From the NCBI GenBank assembly GCA_963677915.2, contig CAXXGE010000018.1, positions 1 through 15,260 on the forward strand: 15,260 nt of DNA, written 5' to 3'. Within the stretch, counting starts at the first letter, position 1. The number at the start of each line of letters is the position of its first letter. The notes beneath the pieces were generated by a model that was not told the origin of the DNA, ran no database searches, and saw nothing but the letters and a program-made list of their open reading frames with translations. This document shows, in pieces, positions 7,146-15,260 of this stretch. Source of the DNA: G963677915 sp963677915. Lineage in GTDB: Bacteria > Bacillota > Clostridia > Lachnospirales > Vallitaleaceae. The position numbers were made by a program, and so were the translations under genes.

Positions 7146-8099
7146 TTGAAAATTGCAATACTGGATGCCAAGTCGCTCGGGGAAGGTATTAGCCTTGAAC
7201 CCATCGGCAGGCTTGGAGAATGCATCGTCTATCCCCAGACGCTTGAGATGGAGATAGAGGAGCGAATTAAAGATTCTGATATTCTCGTGCTTAACAAGGT
7301 GCCGATGAATAAAGAAACATTGAAAAACGCTAAGAAGCTGAAACTGATCTGTATGACCGGCACAGGCACGAACCATATAGATGTTGCCTACTGTAGATCT
7401 AGGAATATAGCGGTCACGAATGTCAAGGGCTACTGCACCGACAGTGTCGCTCAGCATACGCTTTCGATGGTCCTGTATCTATTCGGCCATATGGGTTTCT
7501 ACAGAGAATATACAGCTTCAGGCGCCTATATCGAAGACCATGCCTTCTCACACTACAGCACTAAATTCAGCGAGCTCAAAGGAAAACAATGGGGTATCAT
7601 CGGCCTTGGGGAGATTGGGAAAGCAGTGGGCCGGCTTGCGAAAGCATTTGAGTGCTCGGTTGTCTATTACTCCACATCAGAAAAGAACGACGATGGGGAG
7701 TTTGAAAGAACCACACTGGAAGGCCTTGCTTCACAATCGGACATCATCACCATCCATGCACCTGCCAATGAACGGACGATCGGAATGGTGGACGGCAAGC
7801 TGATGGACAGCATGAAAGATGGCGTGGTGCTGGTCAATACAGGCCGTGGTCTTATCATCAACGAAAAGGATCTGGCAGACAGGGTTCTGGCGGGTAAGTT
7901 CGGTGGCGTTGGGCTTGATGTCATTGATGGAGAGCCGATGGCAAAGACATCGCCTTTGACCGCCATTATGGACCACCCCAATGTCCTGATCACACCGCAT
8001 GTGGCATGGGCTGCCATCGAGGCAAGGCAACGGGTCATCGACGAAGTAGCGCTTAACATACAGGCATTTATTGATAAAAAACCAAGAAACATGTTATAG
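7146..8099 (+). CDS. D-isomer-specific 2-hydroxyacid dehydrogenase
   Basis: Intact NAD(P)-dependent oxidoreductase of the glycerate/phosphoglycerate dehydrogenase superfamily, about 317 aa. A TTG start at 7146 (MKIAILDAKSLG) is preferred because AAAGGGTGA (7132-7140) makes a good ribosome site at proper spacing. A GTG at 7137 inside that site would add three residues. The nucleotide-binding GLGEIG motif (about residues 153-158) is preceded by the usual substrate-domain signature TGTGTNHID. The catalytic trio is visible: Arg in NTGRG, Glu in DGEPM and His in ITPHVAWA. After the second beta strand the sequence is VVYYSTSEK, with no acidic residue where NAD-specific members usually carry Asp, so NADP use is possible. 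The substrate cannot be fixed. It is one of only two sizeable genes here without a frame break. degV follows after 27 bases. Confidence 0.93.
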   Translation: MKIAILDAKSLGEGISLEPIGRLGECIVYPQTLEMEIEERIKDSDILVLNKVPMNKETLKNAKKLKLICMTGTGTNHIDVAYCRSRNIAVTNVKGYCTDSVAQHTLSMVLYLFGHMGFYREYTASGAYIEDHAFSHYSTKFSELKGKQWGIIGLGEIGKAVGRLAKAFECSVVYYSTSEKNDDGEFERTTLEGLASQSDIITIHAPANERTIGMVDGKLMDSMKDGVVLVNTGRGLIINEKDLADRVLAGKFGGVGLDVIDGEPMAKTSPLTAIMDHPNVLITPHVAWAAIEARQRVIDEVALNIQAFIDKKPRNML

Positions 8100-8126
8100 T
8101 AGTTGAAAAAACAGGAGATGGTGTTA

Positions 8127-8983
8127 ATGGGAATCAGACTTATTGTCGACAGCTCGGCAGATTTGCCCAAGGAAATCGTGGAACGTTACAGCATTGTCGT
8201 CGTGCCGTTAAGTGTGCATTTTGGCGAAGAGACCTAGTCTTGACAAGTTCGAAATTGATTCTCATGAATTCTATGAGAAACTCGTAAGCAGCGATGAGGT
8301 GCCGACAACGAGTCAAGTTGCTCCGGAGCAATTCAAGGATGTCTTTGAAACTGCATTAAAAGAAGGCGACGATGTCATCTGCATTACAATCGGTTCCGCC
8401 GCCAGCGGGACATGTCAGTCTGCTCATATTGCCAAGGATGAACTGGAAGGCGAAGGGCGAGTCGATATTGTCGATTCCAACGGCCTTTGCATGGGAACGG
8501 GCTATTTGGCTGTTGTTGCGGCCATGATGCTGGAAGACCGGCAAGGGGAAAGCGGCAGTGCTGTCTGAACTTACGCGTCTTGCAGAAAAATCGTATCGAA
8601 CATCTTTTTTGTGTTGATACGCTTGAATATCTTAAAAAAGGCGGGCGTATCAAGGCGAGCCAGGCTTTTGTTGCCGGGTCTGCTTAACATCAAGCCCATT
8701 CTGAATGTGGAAGACGCGGTAACCAAGCCAATACACAAGGTTCGTGGAAGAAAAAAAGTCATACCCTATTTCATAAATAAAATGAAACAGGATCTAGATG
8801 CCGATGGCTCGCCGTTCATTGCAATAGCCCATGCACAGGATCAAGCCTTTTGCGGACGAATTTGAAGAAAACATCAAGAAGGAACTGGCATGGTCAAAGC
8901 CGATAATTGTGACAGAGATTGGCGCTGTAATCGGAACCCATGCAGGCCCTGGCGTTCTGGCGGCATTTTATGTGAAAAAATAA
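8127..8983 (+). CDS. DegV family fatty-acid-binding protein (five frame breaks)
   Basis: DegV proteins bind a fatty acid and act as FakB-type partners of the fatty acid kinase FakA, presenting exogenous acyl chains for phosphorylation. The ATG at 8127 (MGIRLIVDSSADLPKEIVER) follows AGGAG. Family blocks appear in successive frames: VPTTSQVAPEQF, ITIGSAASGTCQSA, VDSNGLCMGTGY, CVDTLEYLKKGGRI, LLNIKPILNVED and GTHAGPGVLAAFYVKK. Surplus bases lie near 8237, 8538-8545, in A5 at 8586-8590, in GGG at 8678-8680 and in TTTT at 8848-8851. The TAA is at 8981-8983, and repaired length is about 283 aa, as expected for DegV. No fakA is present nearby. It is probably co-transcribed with the upstream dehydrogenase. 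Confidence 0.93.
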
Positions 8984-9003
8984 CAGACTTCACGGCATTC
9001 TTG

Positions 9004-9012
9004 TGTTATAAT
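9004..9012 (+). promoter_or_regulatory. Extended -10 promoter before the lipoprotein-leuS-icd unit
   Basis: TGT-TATAAT, an extended -10 (TGnTATAAT), lies about 38 bases before the lipoprotein ATG. No good -35 is visible, which is common for extended -10 promoters. Confidence 0.5.
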
Positions 9013-9049
9013 TGTCCACAGACTCGAACGAAACGGAGGAAAACGAAGG

Positions 9050-9847
9050 ATGCGGTATTCATTTATCGTACTTGTTCTTCTACTTGCTCTGGCGACAGGA
9101 TGCAGTCGAGAACAAACAAATACGGAAACAGCCACTATGCAGACAGAAACATCTGCAGATATAAATAATACATCGGATGCATCGATTGAGGTATCCAGCA
9201 GCGACATGGACAAGACGGGCGCAGATACAGAGAATGGACTGGATCAGAATCAAGCGGATGCCCCAGACATTGAAATACTTGATAACGATGCAATCGAAGA
9301 ACTCATGCAGTTGGCCGACAGATTTTTACTTTAACTTTCTACTTCATGCCGGAGAGGCGACAGGTTACAGTGACCAATATGGACAGGGTGTTGTTCGCAT
9401 TGTCCTATATTGCCCAGTATGAGTATCAGGAACTGAAAAAGGATACAACGAATTTCATGATAGAAATACCAAAAGACCATGTGGACCATGTGGTCTCTAG
9501 ATTTTTCGGAACAACAGTAGAGTCTTATCAGTTGGTTGAGGCTGAAGGTGAAAGTGAAGACGATCCCGAGGTTGAAAAACCATGGTCCAACATTTTGTTC
9601 AACGGTAAGGTCTATACGGTGCCGATGCAAAAAAGCACCTGGGATTCCGAATGCGAACTGGCACTTGAAAGTGCCCAAATTAATGACGAAAGCAATATAA
9701 GCATCATATTCAACGTGGTAAAAGACGCTGAATCGGTAAAGCAGTTCGAAGCTGTTTTTTGAACAGCGTGAAGGCGATATGCCAGTGTTGATAAAATATA
9801 AAGAGTTGGATGCCGGTGGGGATACGCAGCCGGCAGAAGAACAATAG
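9050..9847 (+). CDS. Unrecognised secreted lipoprotein (two frame-break sites)
   Basis: I do not recognise this family. The ATG at 9050 follows GGAGG (9035-9039). It encodes a signal peptide MRYSFIVLVLLLALATGC ending in a lipobox (LATGC), so the mature protein would be lipid-anchored at Cys 18 on the outer face of the membrane. A Thr/Ser/Asp-rich linker of about 65 residues follows. At 9323-9328 two surplus bases in or near a T5 run (or one missing base) break the frame. The globular part then reads TFYFMPERRQVTVTNMDRVL, FALSYIAQYEYQELKKDTTN, IEIPKDHVDHVVSRFFGTTV and SNILFNGKVYTVPM. A surplus T in T6 at 9755-9760 hides the acidic C-terminus, which ends at TAG 9845-9847. Repaired length is about 264 aa. 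The stop overlaps the leuS ribosome site, implying coupling. Confidence 0.75.
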
Positions 9848-9852
9848 GAGGT
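9845..9852 (+). promoter_or_regulatory. leuS ribosome binding site overlapping the lipoprotein stop
   Basis: TAGGAGGT contains both the lipoprotein stop TAG and a near-perfect Shine-Dalgarno, about 8 bases before the leuS ATG. This arrangement supports translational coupling of the two genes. Confidence 0.7.
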
Positions 9853-9860
9853 AAACCACA

Positions 9861-12277
9861 ATGGCAACAACCTACAACCATAAGGCTGTAGAAAAAAAGT
9901 GGCGCGAAGCATGGGAGAAGAACCCCATCAATGTACCATCGCCCGATAAGAAGAACTACTATTGCCTGGACATGTTCCCATATCCGTCCGGAAGCGGACT
10001 GCACGTGGGACACTGGAGAGGCTATGTCTTGAGCGACGTTTGGAGCCGCTACAAGATTTTGCAGGGACATTATGTCATGCACCCGATGGGATGGGATGCA
10101 TTCGGTCTGCCGGCTGAGAACTATGCCATTCAGATGGGTGTTCACCCTGCGAAGGCAACTGCTGAAAACGTTGAAAATTTCAAACGTCAGCTGAAGGAAA
10201 TCAGCGCTGTTTATGATTGGGACCTTGAAATCAATACGACAGACCCTGATTACTACAAGTGGACGCAGTGGATTTTCGTCAAAATGTTCAAGGAAGCGCC
10301 TTGCCTATGAGAAGGAAATGCCGATCAATTGGTGCCCGAGCTGCAAGACTGGACTTGCCAACGAAGAGGTAGTCAACGGTTCCTGCGACCGTTGCGGCGC
10401 TGATGTGACAAAGAAGAACCTGGAGACAGTGGATTGCTTAAGATCACCGCTTATGCTGACAGGCTTTTGGCGGATCTGGATGGTCTTGACTGGCCTGAGA
10501 AGGTTAAGAAGATGCAGTCCGACTGGATTGGCAAATCCCATGGCGCTGAAGTGGATTTCGAAGTGGAAGGCCACGACGAAGCGATCAGGGTTTATACAAC
10601 ACGTCCGGATACACTGTACGGTGCGACGTTCATGGTGCTTGCTCCCGAACATGCGCCGCGTCCATGGAGCTGGCGACAGAAGAGCACAAAGCGGCAATCG
10701 AAGCTTATGTGCATGCGGCATCGATGAAATCATCGGTCGACAGGCTTCAAGAGAAGGAGAAGACAGGTGAGTTCACTGGTGCCTATGCCATCAATCCGCT
10801 TAACGGAGCCAAGGTGCCGATTTTGGATTTCCGATTACGTTCTAGCGGATTACGGAACAGGTGCCATCATGTGCGTACCGGCCCATGACGAGAGAGACTT
10901 CGAGTTCGCAACGAAATTCGAATTGCCGATTATCCAGGTTATTGCCAAGGACGGCGTTGCGGGTGAACTGACTGAAGCTTATACTGATGCAGGCGTCATG
11001 GTCAATTCCGATAAATTCAACGGTATCGACTCCAATGCTGCCAAGGAAGTTGTTTCAGACTACCTTGAAGAAAAGGGGCTTGGAAAGAAAACAACAAATT
11101 ATAAACTGCGCGACTGGGTGTTCTCACGTCAACGTTACTGGGGCGAGCCGATTCCGATTGTTCATTGCGACAAATGCGGTGCGGTTGCCGTACCTGAAGA
11201 ACAATTGCCGGTTGTACTTCCAGACGTTGAATCCTATGAACCGACAGGTACAGGCGAGTCGCCGCTTGCAGCAATCACTGACTGGGTTGAGACAACATGC
11301 CCGGAATGTGGTGAGCCAGCCAAAAGAGAAACAAATACAATGCCTCAATGGGCAGGATCTTCCTGGTACTTCCTTCGCTATGCAGATGTGAACAACAGCG
11401 AGGAGACTAATTTCCAAGGAAGCGATGAAAAAATGGCTGCCTGTTGACATGTATGTGGGCGGTATTGAGCATGCGGTACTCCATCTACTTTATTCACGTT
11501 TCTATACAAAATTCCTGAATGATATCGGTGTCGTTGAGTTCAGCGAGCCATTCACGAAGCTGTTCAACCAAGGCATGATCTGCAAGAACGGCGCCAAGAT
11601 GAGCAAATCCAAAGGCAATGTCGTCTCTCCGGATGAGCTTGTCGAAAACTACGGCTGTGATTCGCTGAGAATCTACGAGCTGTTCGTAGGACCGCCAGAA
11701 CTGGATTCCGAGTGGGATGACAGAGGTATCGAAGGCGTCTACAGGTTCATCAACAAGGCATGGAACCTTATCAATGACAATGCCGCTAGAAACGTGGACC
11801 GAAACGCTTGAACTAGAGAAGACAAGACACAAGATGATCTACGAAATCACTGAGAGAATGGAAAGTTTCCATATGAACACGGTCGTCAGTGCGTTTATGG
11901 AATTTACGAACAAACTGCAGGACTTCTCCAGGAACAAAGGTGGCGTCGACAAAGCTACGCTTGAAACGCTGACAGTTCTCCTTGCTCCTTTTGCACCCCA
12001 TATGGCTGAAGAGCTGTGGGGCACTTTGGGCAATGAAGGCAGTGTCTTCGCTCAAACATGGCCGGTGTATGATAAAGAGAAGATGAAGGATGACACCATC
12101 AATATGGCTGTCCAGGTTAACGGAAAAGTCAAAGGCAAAATCGACATCGGTGCAGATGAAGCCAAGGAGTCGGTGCTCGAGAAGGCGAAAGCCGCTGTGA
12201 CAAAGCAGATAGAAGGAAAGAATGTCGTCAAGGAAATCTATGTTCCTGGACGCATTATCAACATAGTAGTCAAGTAA
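9861..12277 (+). CDS. leuS: Leucyl-tRNA synthetase (about eight surplus bases)
   Basis: Class Ia synthetase charging tRNA-Leu. MATTYNHKAVEKKWREAWEK opens the protein; the HIGH-type motif is HVGH (residues 48-51) after PYPSGSGL. A zinc-ribbon segment reads NWCPSCKTGLANEEV then CDRCG. The CP1 editing domain shows TTRPDTLYGATF and GTGAIMCVPAHDERDFEFAT. Later come LRDWVFSRQRYWGEPIPI, MPQWAGSSWYFLRYAD, MYVGGIEHAVLHLLYSRF and the KMSKS loop (11596-11610). VNGKVKGKI near the end is the usual C-terminal domain. Breaks, all repairable by deletion, lie near 10298-10303, 10431, 10435, 10653-10663 (two), 10822-10826, 11405-11411 and 11775-11790. Removing eight bases gives about 802 aa, essentially the standard bacterial length, so this is one gene, not fragments. 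TAA is at 12275-12277. Confidence 0.97.
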
Positions 12278-12291
12278 CGGAGGGAATACTA

Positions 12292-13438
12292 ATGGATTAT
12301 TTAGCACATTTTGATCAACTCGTAAAAGAACAGCTGGCACGTGTCGCAAAGATGAAGGAGCAGAAAGATTTCCTTGATTATGCATCTCTTGACACAATCA
12401 TTATCGGCGTCGTCGGCGGAGACGGTATCGGACCGGCTATCACTGCACAGGCACAGCACGTTCTGGAAAAACTTCTGGCTGATGATGTGGCTGCAGGAAA
12501 AGTCGAATTCCGTGTCATCGATGGACTGACAATCGAGCGCAGGGCTGAAGTCGGCAAAGCCATCCCTGATGATGTACTGGAAGAACTTAAGAAATGCCAC
12601 GTCATTCTTAAAGGGCCAACAACAACACCTAGAGCAGGCGATCCATGGCCGAATATCGAAAGTGCCAATGTGGGCAATGAGAAAAGAACTGGATCTTTTT
12701 GCAAACGTAAGACCTGTCAAAGTGCCTGAAAAGGGAATCGACTGGACGTTCTTCCGTGAGAATACGGAAGGTGCTTACGTGCTTGGAAGCAGAGGTATCC
12801 ACATCGATGAAGATGTAGCGTTCGACTTCAAGGTCATCACTACACAAGGTGTCGAGCGTATTGCGCGTGCTGCCTTCGACTTTGCTCGAAAGAACGGCAA
12901 GAAGAAAGTCACTGTTGTTACAAAAGCCAATGTCGTCAAAACGACTGACGGTAAATTCCTGGATATCTGCAAGAAAATAGCAGAAGAGTATCCTGAAATC
13001 GAGATGGACGATTGGTACATCGACATCATGACTGCGAAACTGGTAGACGAGAAGCGTCGTACACAGTTCCAGGTCATGGTGCTTCCTAACCTCTACGGTG
13101 ATATCCTGACTGATGAAGCTGCCGAGTTCCAAGGTGGTGTCGGTACAGCCGGATCAGCCAATCTCGGAAAGCGTTACTCCATGTTCGAGGCGATTCACGG
13201 TTCAGCGCCAAGAATGGTTCAAGAAGGAAGGGATATCTATGCTGATCCTTCAAGCATCATCCGCGCAGGCGCAATGCTGCTGGCACATATCGGTTACAAC
13301 GACAAAGCCGATAAACTCTTCAAGGCTCTTGAAATCTGCAGCCAGACAGAGAAGAAGGTTGTCCTTACCGGACGTTCCGACGGTGCTACCAGCGCTGAAT
13401 ACTCAGAGTATATTCTCGAAACCATTTCAAATATGTAG
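12292..13438 (+). CDS. Isocitrate/isopropylmalate-family dehydrogenase, probably NAD-isocitrate dehydrogenase (one frame break)
   Basis: Beta-decarboxylating dehydrogenase. A GGAGGG site precedes the ATG, 15 bases after leuS. About 38 N-terminal residues precede the fold, which starts IIIGVVGGDGIGPAITAQ. VILKGPTTTP and ESANVAMRKELDLFANVRPV follow; a surplus G at about 12671-12673 breaks the frame inside ANVAMRK. The Ser and Asn in S-x-N favour isocitrate over isopropylmalate, whose enzymes lack that pair. FFRENTEGAYVLG, the metal-binding VLPNLYGDILTDEAAEFQGG and AIHGSAPRMVQEGRD complete the signature. Repaired length is about 381 aa. It would oxidise isocitrate to 2-oxoglutarate, mainly for glutamate synthesis in an anaerobe. 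No leuCD or citrate synthase is adjacent, so substrate and cofactor assignment are inference. Confidence 0.85.
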
Positions 13439-13445
13439 TTAACGG

Positions 13446-13588
13446 GTGCCAGAGGGACGGACCTTTTTGGCACACCGTCACTCTAAAATCAAGAAAAACC
13501 AAAGGCGTATGAGCTTATCATCAAGATTTGCTCATACGCCTTGCTTAGTGTTGGATCTGAGTGCCAAAAAGGTCCGTCCCTCTGGCAC
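13446..13588. repeat. REPIN-like inverted-repeat element 2
   Basis: Perfect 28-bp inverted arms at 13446-13473 and 13561-13588: start GTGCCAG, core AGGGACGGACCTTTTT, end TGGCAC. They differ from element 1 only by A for G at the eighth base. The 87-base core shares no obvious sequence with that of element 1 but also holds a terminator-like hairpin. The element starts 7 bases after the icd-like stop and ends exactly one base before the ABC-F stop codon (13589-13591), so it occupies essentially the whole convergent gap. Confidence 0.88.
13489..13542 (-). terminator. Terminator-like hairpin inside element 2
   Basis: A perfect 13-bp stem, AAGGCGTATGAGC (13502-13514) with GCTCATACGCCTT (13530-13542), has a 15-base loop. 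Read on the minus strand it is followed by TTTGGTTTTTC, so it would terminate the ABC-F transcript. No T tract follows in the plus direction. Confidence 0.65.
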
Positions 13589-15260
13589 TTATTCAAGCGC
13601 TTCCTGGGCTTCTGTCCAAAGTGCATAGGCATCTTCGAGCGCCGCCTGGAGCTTCCCCTTTTTATCTGTCAGCGCCATAGTTTTTTCATGGTCGGTATAG
13701 ACTTCTTCCAGGGACAACTTTTCATCTATGTTCTCGATTTCTTCTTCAAGTTCCAGTATGGAATCTTCGGCCTGGGCGAGTTGCCGTTCCATCTTCTGTT
13801 TCCTGGCTTTGTTTTCTTTTTCCTTAAGCCAGTCCTTTTTGTTTGCAGTAGACGCACCGTTTGCGCTGTCGCTGCGGGATTGGAGGCTAATGCCGGATGG
13901 GGCGGCATTCCTATCGGCTTTCTTTTCCATGAAGTCATCGTAGTTGCCGTAGTATGAAACTGCGGCACCGTTTTCAAGTTCAACAATCCTGGTTGCCACC
14001 TGGTTCACAAAGTAGCGGTCATGGGATACAAATAGAATCGTACCGGCATAATGTCTCAGAGCGCTTTCCAGAATCGACTTGGATATGATGTCCAGGTGGT
14101 TTGTGGGTTCGTCCAGAATAAGGAAATTCGATTCTGAAAGGATCAGCTTGGCCAAAGTCAGACGGCCTCTTTCACCGCCGCTCAATGTGTCGATGGTTTT
14201 GTAGACATCGTCGCCTGTGAACAGAAAGGCTGCCAGAGAATTTCTGATTTCGGTCTGTGTCAGGGCAGGATAGGTATCGCTAATCTCGTCAAAAAGCGTC
14301 TTATGGCTTTCCAGCATCCCATGCTCCTGGTCGTAGTAGCCAACCTGAACTTTAGAACCGAAACGAATATCGCCGTTATCAGCAGTCATGTTGCCCGTCA
14401 GAATCTTGAGGAGCGTGGATTTTCCGGTGCCGTTTTCTCCGAGCAGGCCGATTCTTTCGCCTTTTTTTATATCCATCTCAAGTGCGTTGAACAGCTTGAG
14501 AGTGCCGAAGGATTTTTCAAGTCCATCGACTGCAAGCACATCCTGACCACTTTCCACATGGGGAGTCAGCTGGAAATGCATTGTGTCATGAAGGGTGAGA
14601 GGCTTGTCCATGCGGTCGATTTTGTTCAAAGCCTTCTCCCGGCTCTCGGCCCGCTTGATGGATTTCTCCCTGTTGAAGGAACGCAGTTTGCGGATGACCT
14701 CTTCCTGGTGCTTGATGTCCTTCTGCTGGTTGGCGTAATGCTTCTCTTCGATTTCTCTTCGAAGCTGTTTGTGTTCGGTATAAAAACTGTAATTGCCGTA
14801 GTAGTCCGTTGTTCTTCCGTGTTCGATCTCGACGATCCTGTTGGCTACCTTGTCTATGAAATAACGGTCATGGGAAATGATCATAAGCGCGCTTCTGTAG
14901 TTGGACAGATAGGATTCCAGCCAGAGAATGGCCTTCATGTCCAAGTGGTTCGTCGGCTCGTCCAGAAGAAGGAGATCCGGTTGCTGAAGCAGCAGCTGGC
15001 CCAAGGCAAGGCGTGTTTTTTGCCCGCCGGAGAGGACATCTGCAGGACGGGTGAACTCATCCTCTGAAAATCCAAGTCCGATCAGAATGCCTTTGCATCT
15101 GCTGCGAAGGCTGTACCCGTCTTTCTGTTCATAAGCATGGCGCAAAGAGGCATAGCTGTGATTGAGGGCGATAAGGTCTTCCTCGGATACCCCTGCGTCA
15201 TGGATACGGGACTCGAGTTCGTGCATGCGTTCTTCCATCGATAGAATTTCAGGAGCTGAA
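13589..15260 (-). CDS. ABC-F family ATPase, N-terminus beyond the window edge
   Basis: Soluble tandem-ATPase protein that acts on ribosomes (translation factor or antibiotic-protection type), without membrane segments. The frame stays open to the right edge (SAPEILS precedes the Met at 15238), so the first Walker A and true start lie outside. Counting from Met 15238: first signature LSGGQKTRLALGQLL (69-83), Walker B LLLLDEPTNHLD (89-100), His-loop SHDRYF (122-127); the basic linker typical of ABC-F at 165-212; second Walker A GENGTGKST (267-275), signature LSGGERGRLTLAKL (352-365), Walker B LILDEPTNHLD (373-383) and SHDRYF (405-410). A Lys/Glu-rich coiled-coil tail fills the last 85 or so residues. 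The layout recalls the YdiF/Uup group, but the subfamily is not certain. The visible 1.67 kb has no frame break, unlike most genes here. Confidence 0.94.
   Translation of the reverse strand, partial: SAPEILSMEERMHELESRIHDAGVSEEDLIALNHSYASLRHAYEQKDGYSLRSRCKGILIGLGFSEDEFTRPADVLSGGQKTRLALGQLLLQQPDLLLLDEPTNHLDMKAILWLESYLSNYRSALMIISHDRYFIDKVANRIVEIEHGRTTDYYGNYSFYTEHKQLRREIEEKHYANQQKDIKHQEEVIRKLRSFNREKSIKRAESREKALNKIDRMDKPLTLHDTMHFQLTPHVESGQDVLAVDGLEKSFGTLKLFNALEMDIKKGERIGLLGENGTGKSTLLKILTGNMTADNGDIRFGSKVQVGYYDQEHGMLESHKTLFDEISDTYPALTQTEIRNSLAAFLFTGDDVYKTIDTLSGGERGRLTLAKLILSESNFLILDEPTNHLDIISKSILESALRHYAGTILFVSHDRYFVNQVATRIVELENGAAVSYYGNYDDFMEKKADRNAAPSGISLQSRSDSANGASTANKKDWLKEKENKARKQKMERQLAQAEDSILELEEEIENIDEKLSLEEVYTDHEKTMALTDKKGKLQAALEDAYALWTEAQEALE

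Noticed and set aside
9861..12277. leuS as a decayed pseudogene
   Set aside because: All catalytic and editing motifs are intact, and removing eight bases restores the standard length. An essential gene with no substitution decay is more likely mis-sequenced.
182..13438. Widespread programmed +1 frameshifting as a new recoding system
   Set aside because: The break sites share no motif, fall in unrelated positions of housekeeping genes, cluster unevenly, and a similar extra base occurs in a non-coding repeat. Sequencing error explains this more simply.
13441..13628. 60-codon open frame at element 2
   Set aside because: It is wholly inside the inverted repeat and the end of the ABC-F gene; no ribosome site is seen.
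14303..15067. 254-codon open frame on the plus strand
   Set aside because: It is the antisense shadow of the intact ABC-F gene, without a ribosome site or family resemblance.

Overview
The window reads as low-to-mid GC Firmicutes chromosome, most likely an anaerobic Clostridia-type organism. This is inferred from a short clostridial-length ThiC (about 435 aa), a stand-alone rubredoxin, an FbaA-type class II aldolase of about 287 aa, a LeuS with a zinc-ribbon insert, a SleB-type cell-wall hydrolase, strong AGGAGG ribosome sites and TTGACA/TATAAT promoters. No rRNA, tRNA, CRISPR array, transposase or prophage gene is visible. Gene content is ordinary housekeeping.

Layout. 1-2110 (+): thiamine pyrimidine operon, end of thiD, then thiE, then thiC. 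2173-2347 (-): rubredoxin. 2348-2677: AT-rich regulatory gap. 2678-3361 (+): membrane-anchored SleB-like hydrolase. 3438-4304 (-): fructose-bisphosphate aldolase, convergent with the hydrolase across a bidirectional terminator and divergent from 4442-5934 (+) threonine synthase. 5941-6147: REPIN-like palindrome enclosing a terminator. 6154-7038 (-): CDF cation efflux protein. 7146-8983 (+): D-2-hydroxyacid dehydrogenase and a DegV protein. 9050-13438 (+): unrecognised lipoprotein, leuS and an isocitrate dehydrogenase-like gene in tight succession. 13446-13588: second REPIN-like palindrome enclosing a terminator. 13589 to the right edge (-): ABC-F ATPase, N-terminus outside the window.

The dominant peculiarity is that nearly every gene is broken into overlapping frames. 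Following each protein family across the breaks shows about 33 surplus bases at about 30 places. Every break can be repaired by removing bases and none requires adding one. After removal each gene has a normal length (LeuS about 802 aa, ThiC about 435, ThrC about 496, Fba about 287, DegV about 283). The best explanation is insertion-biased sequencing or assembly error rather than gene decay, because the protein sequences are otherwise well conserved. Gene coordinates below span the whole reconstructed gene, including the surplus bases.

The most biologically interesting structure is the pair of inverted-repeat elements. Both use the same 28-bp arm, each enclosing an unrelated terminator hairpin, and each fills a convergent intergenic gap almost to the base. 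I see no clear new defence or biosynthetic system in the window.
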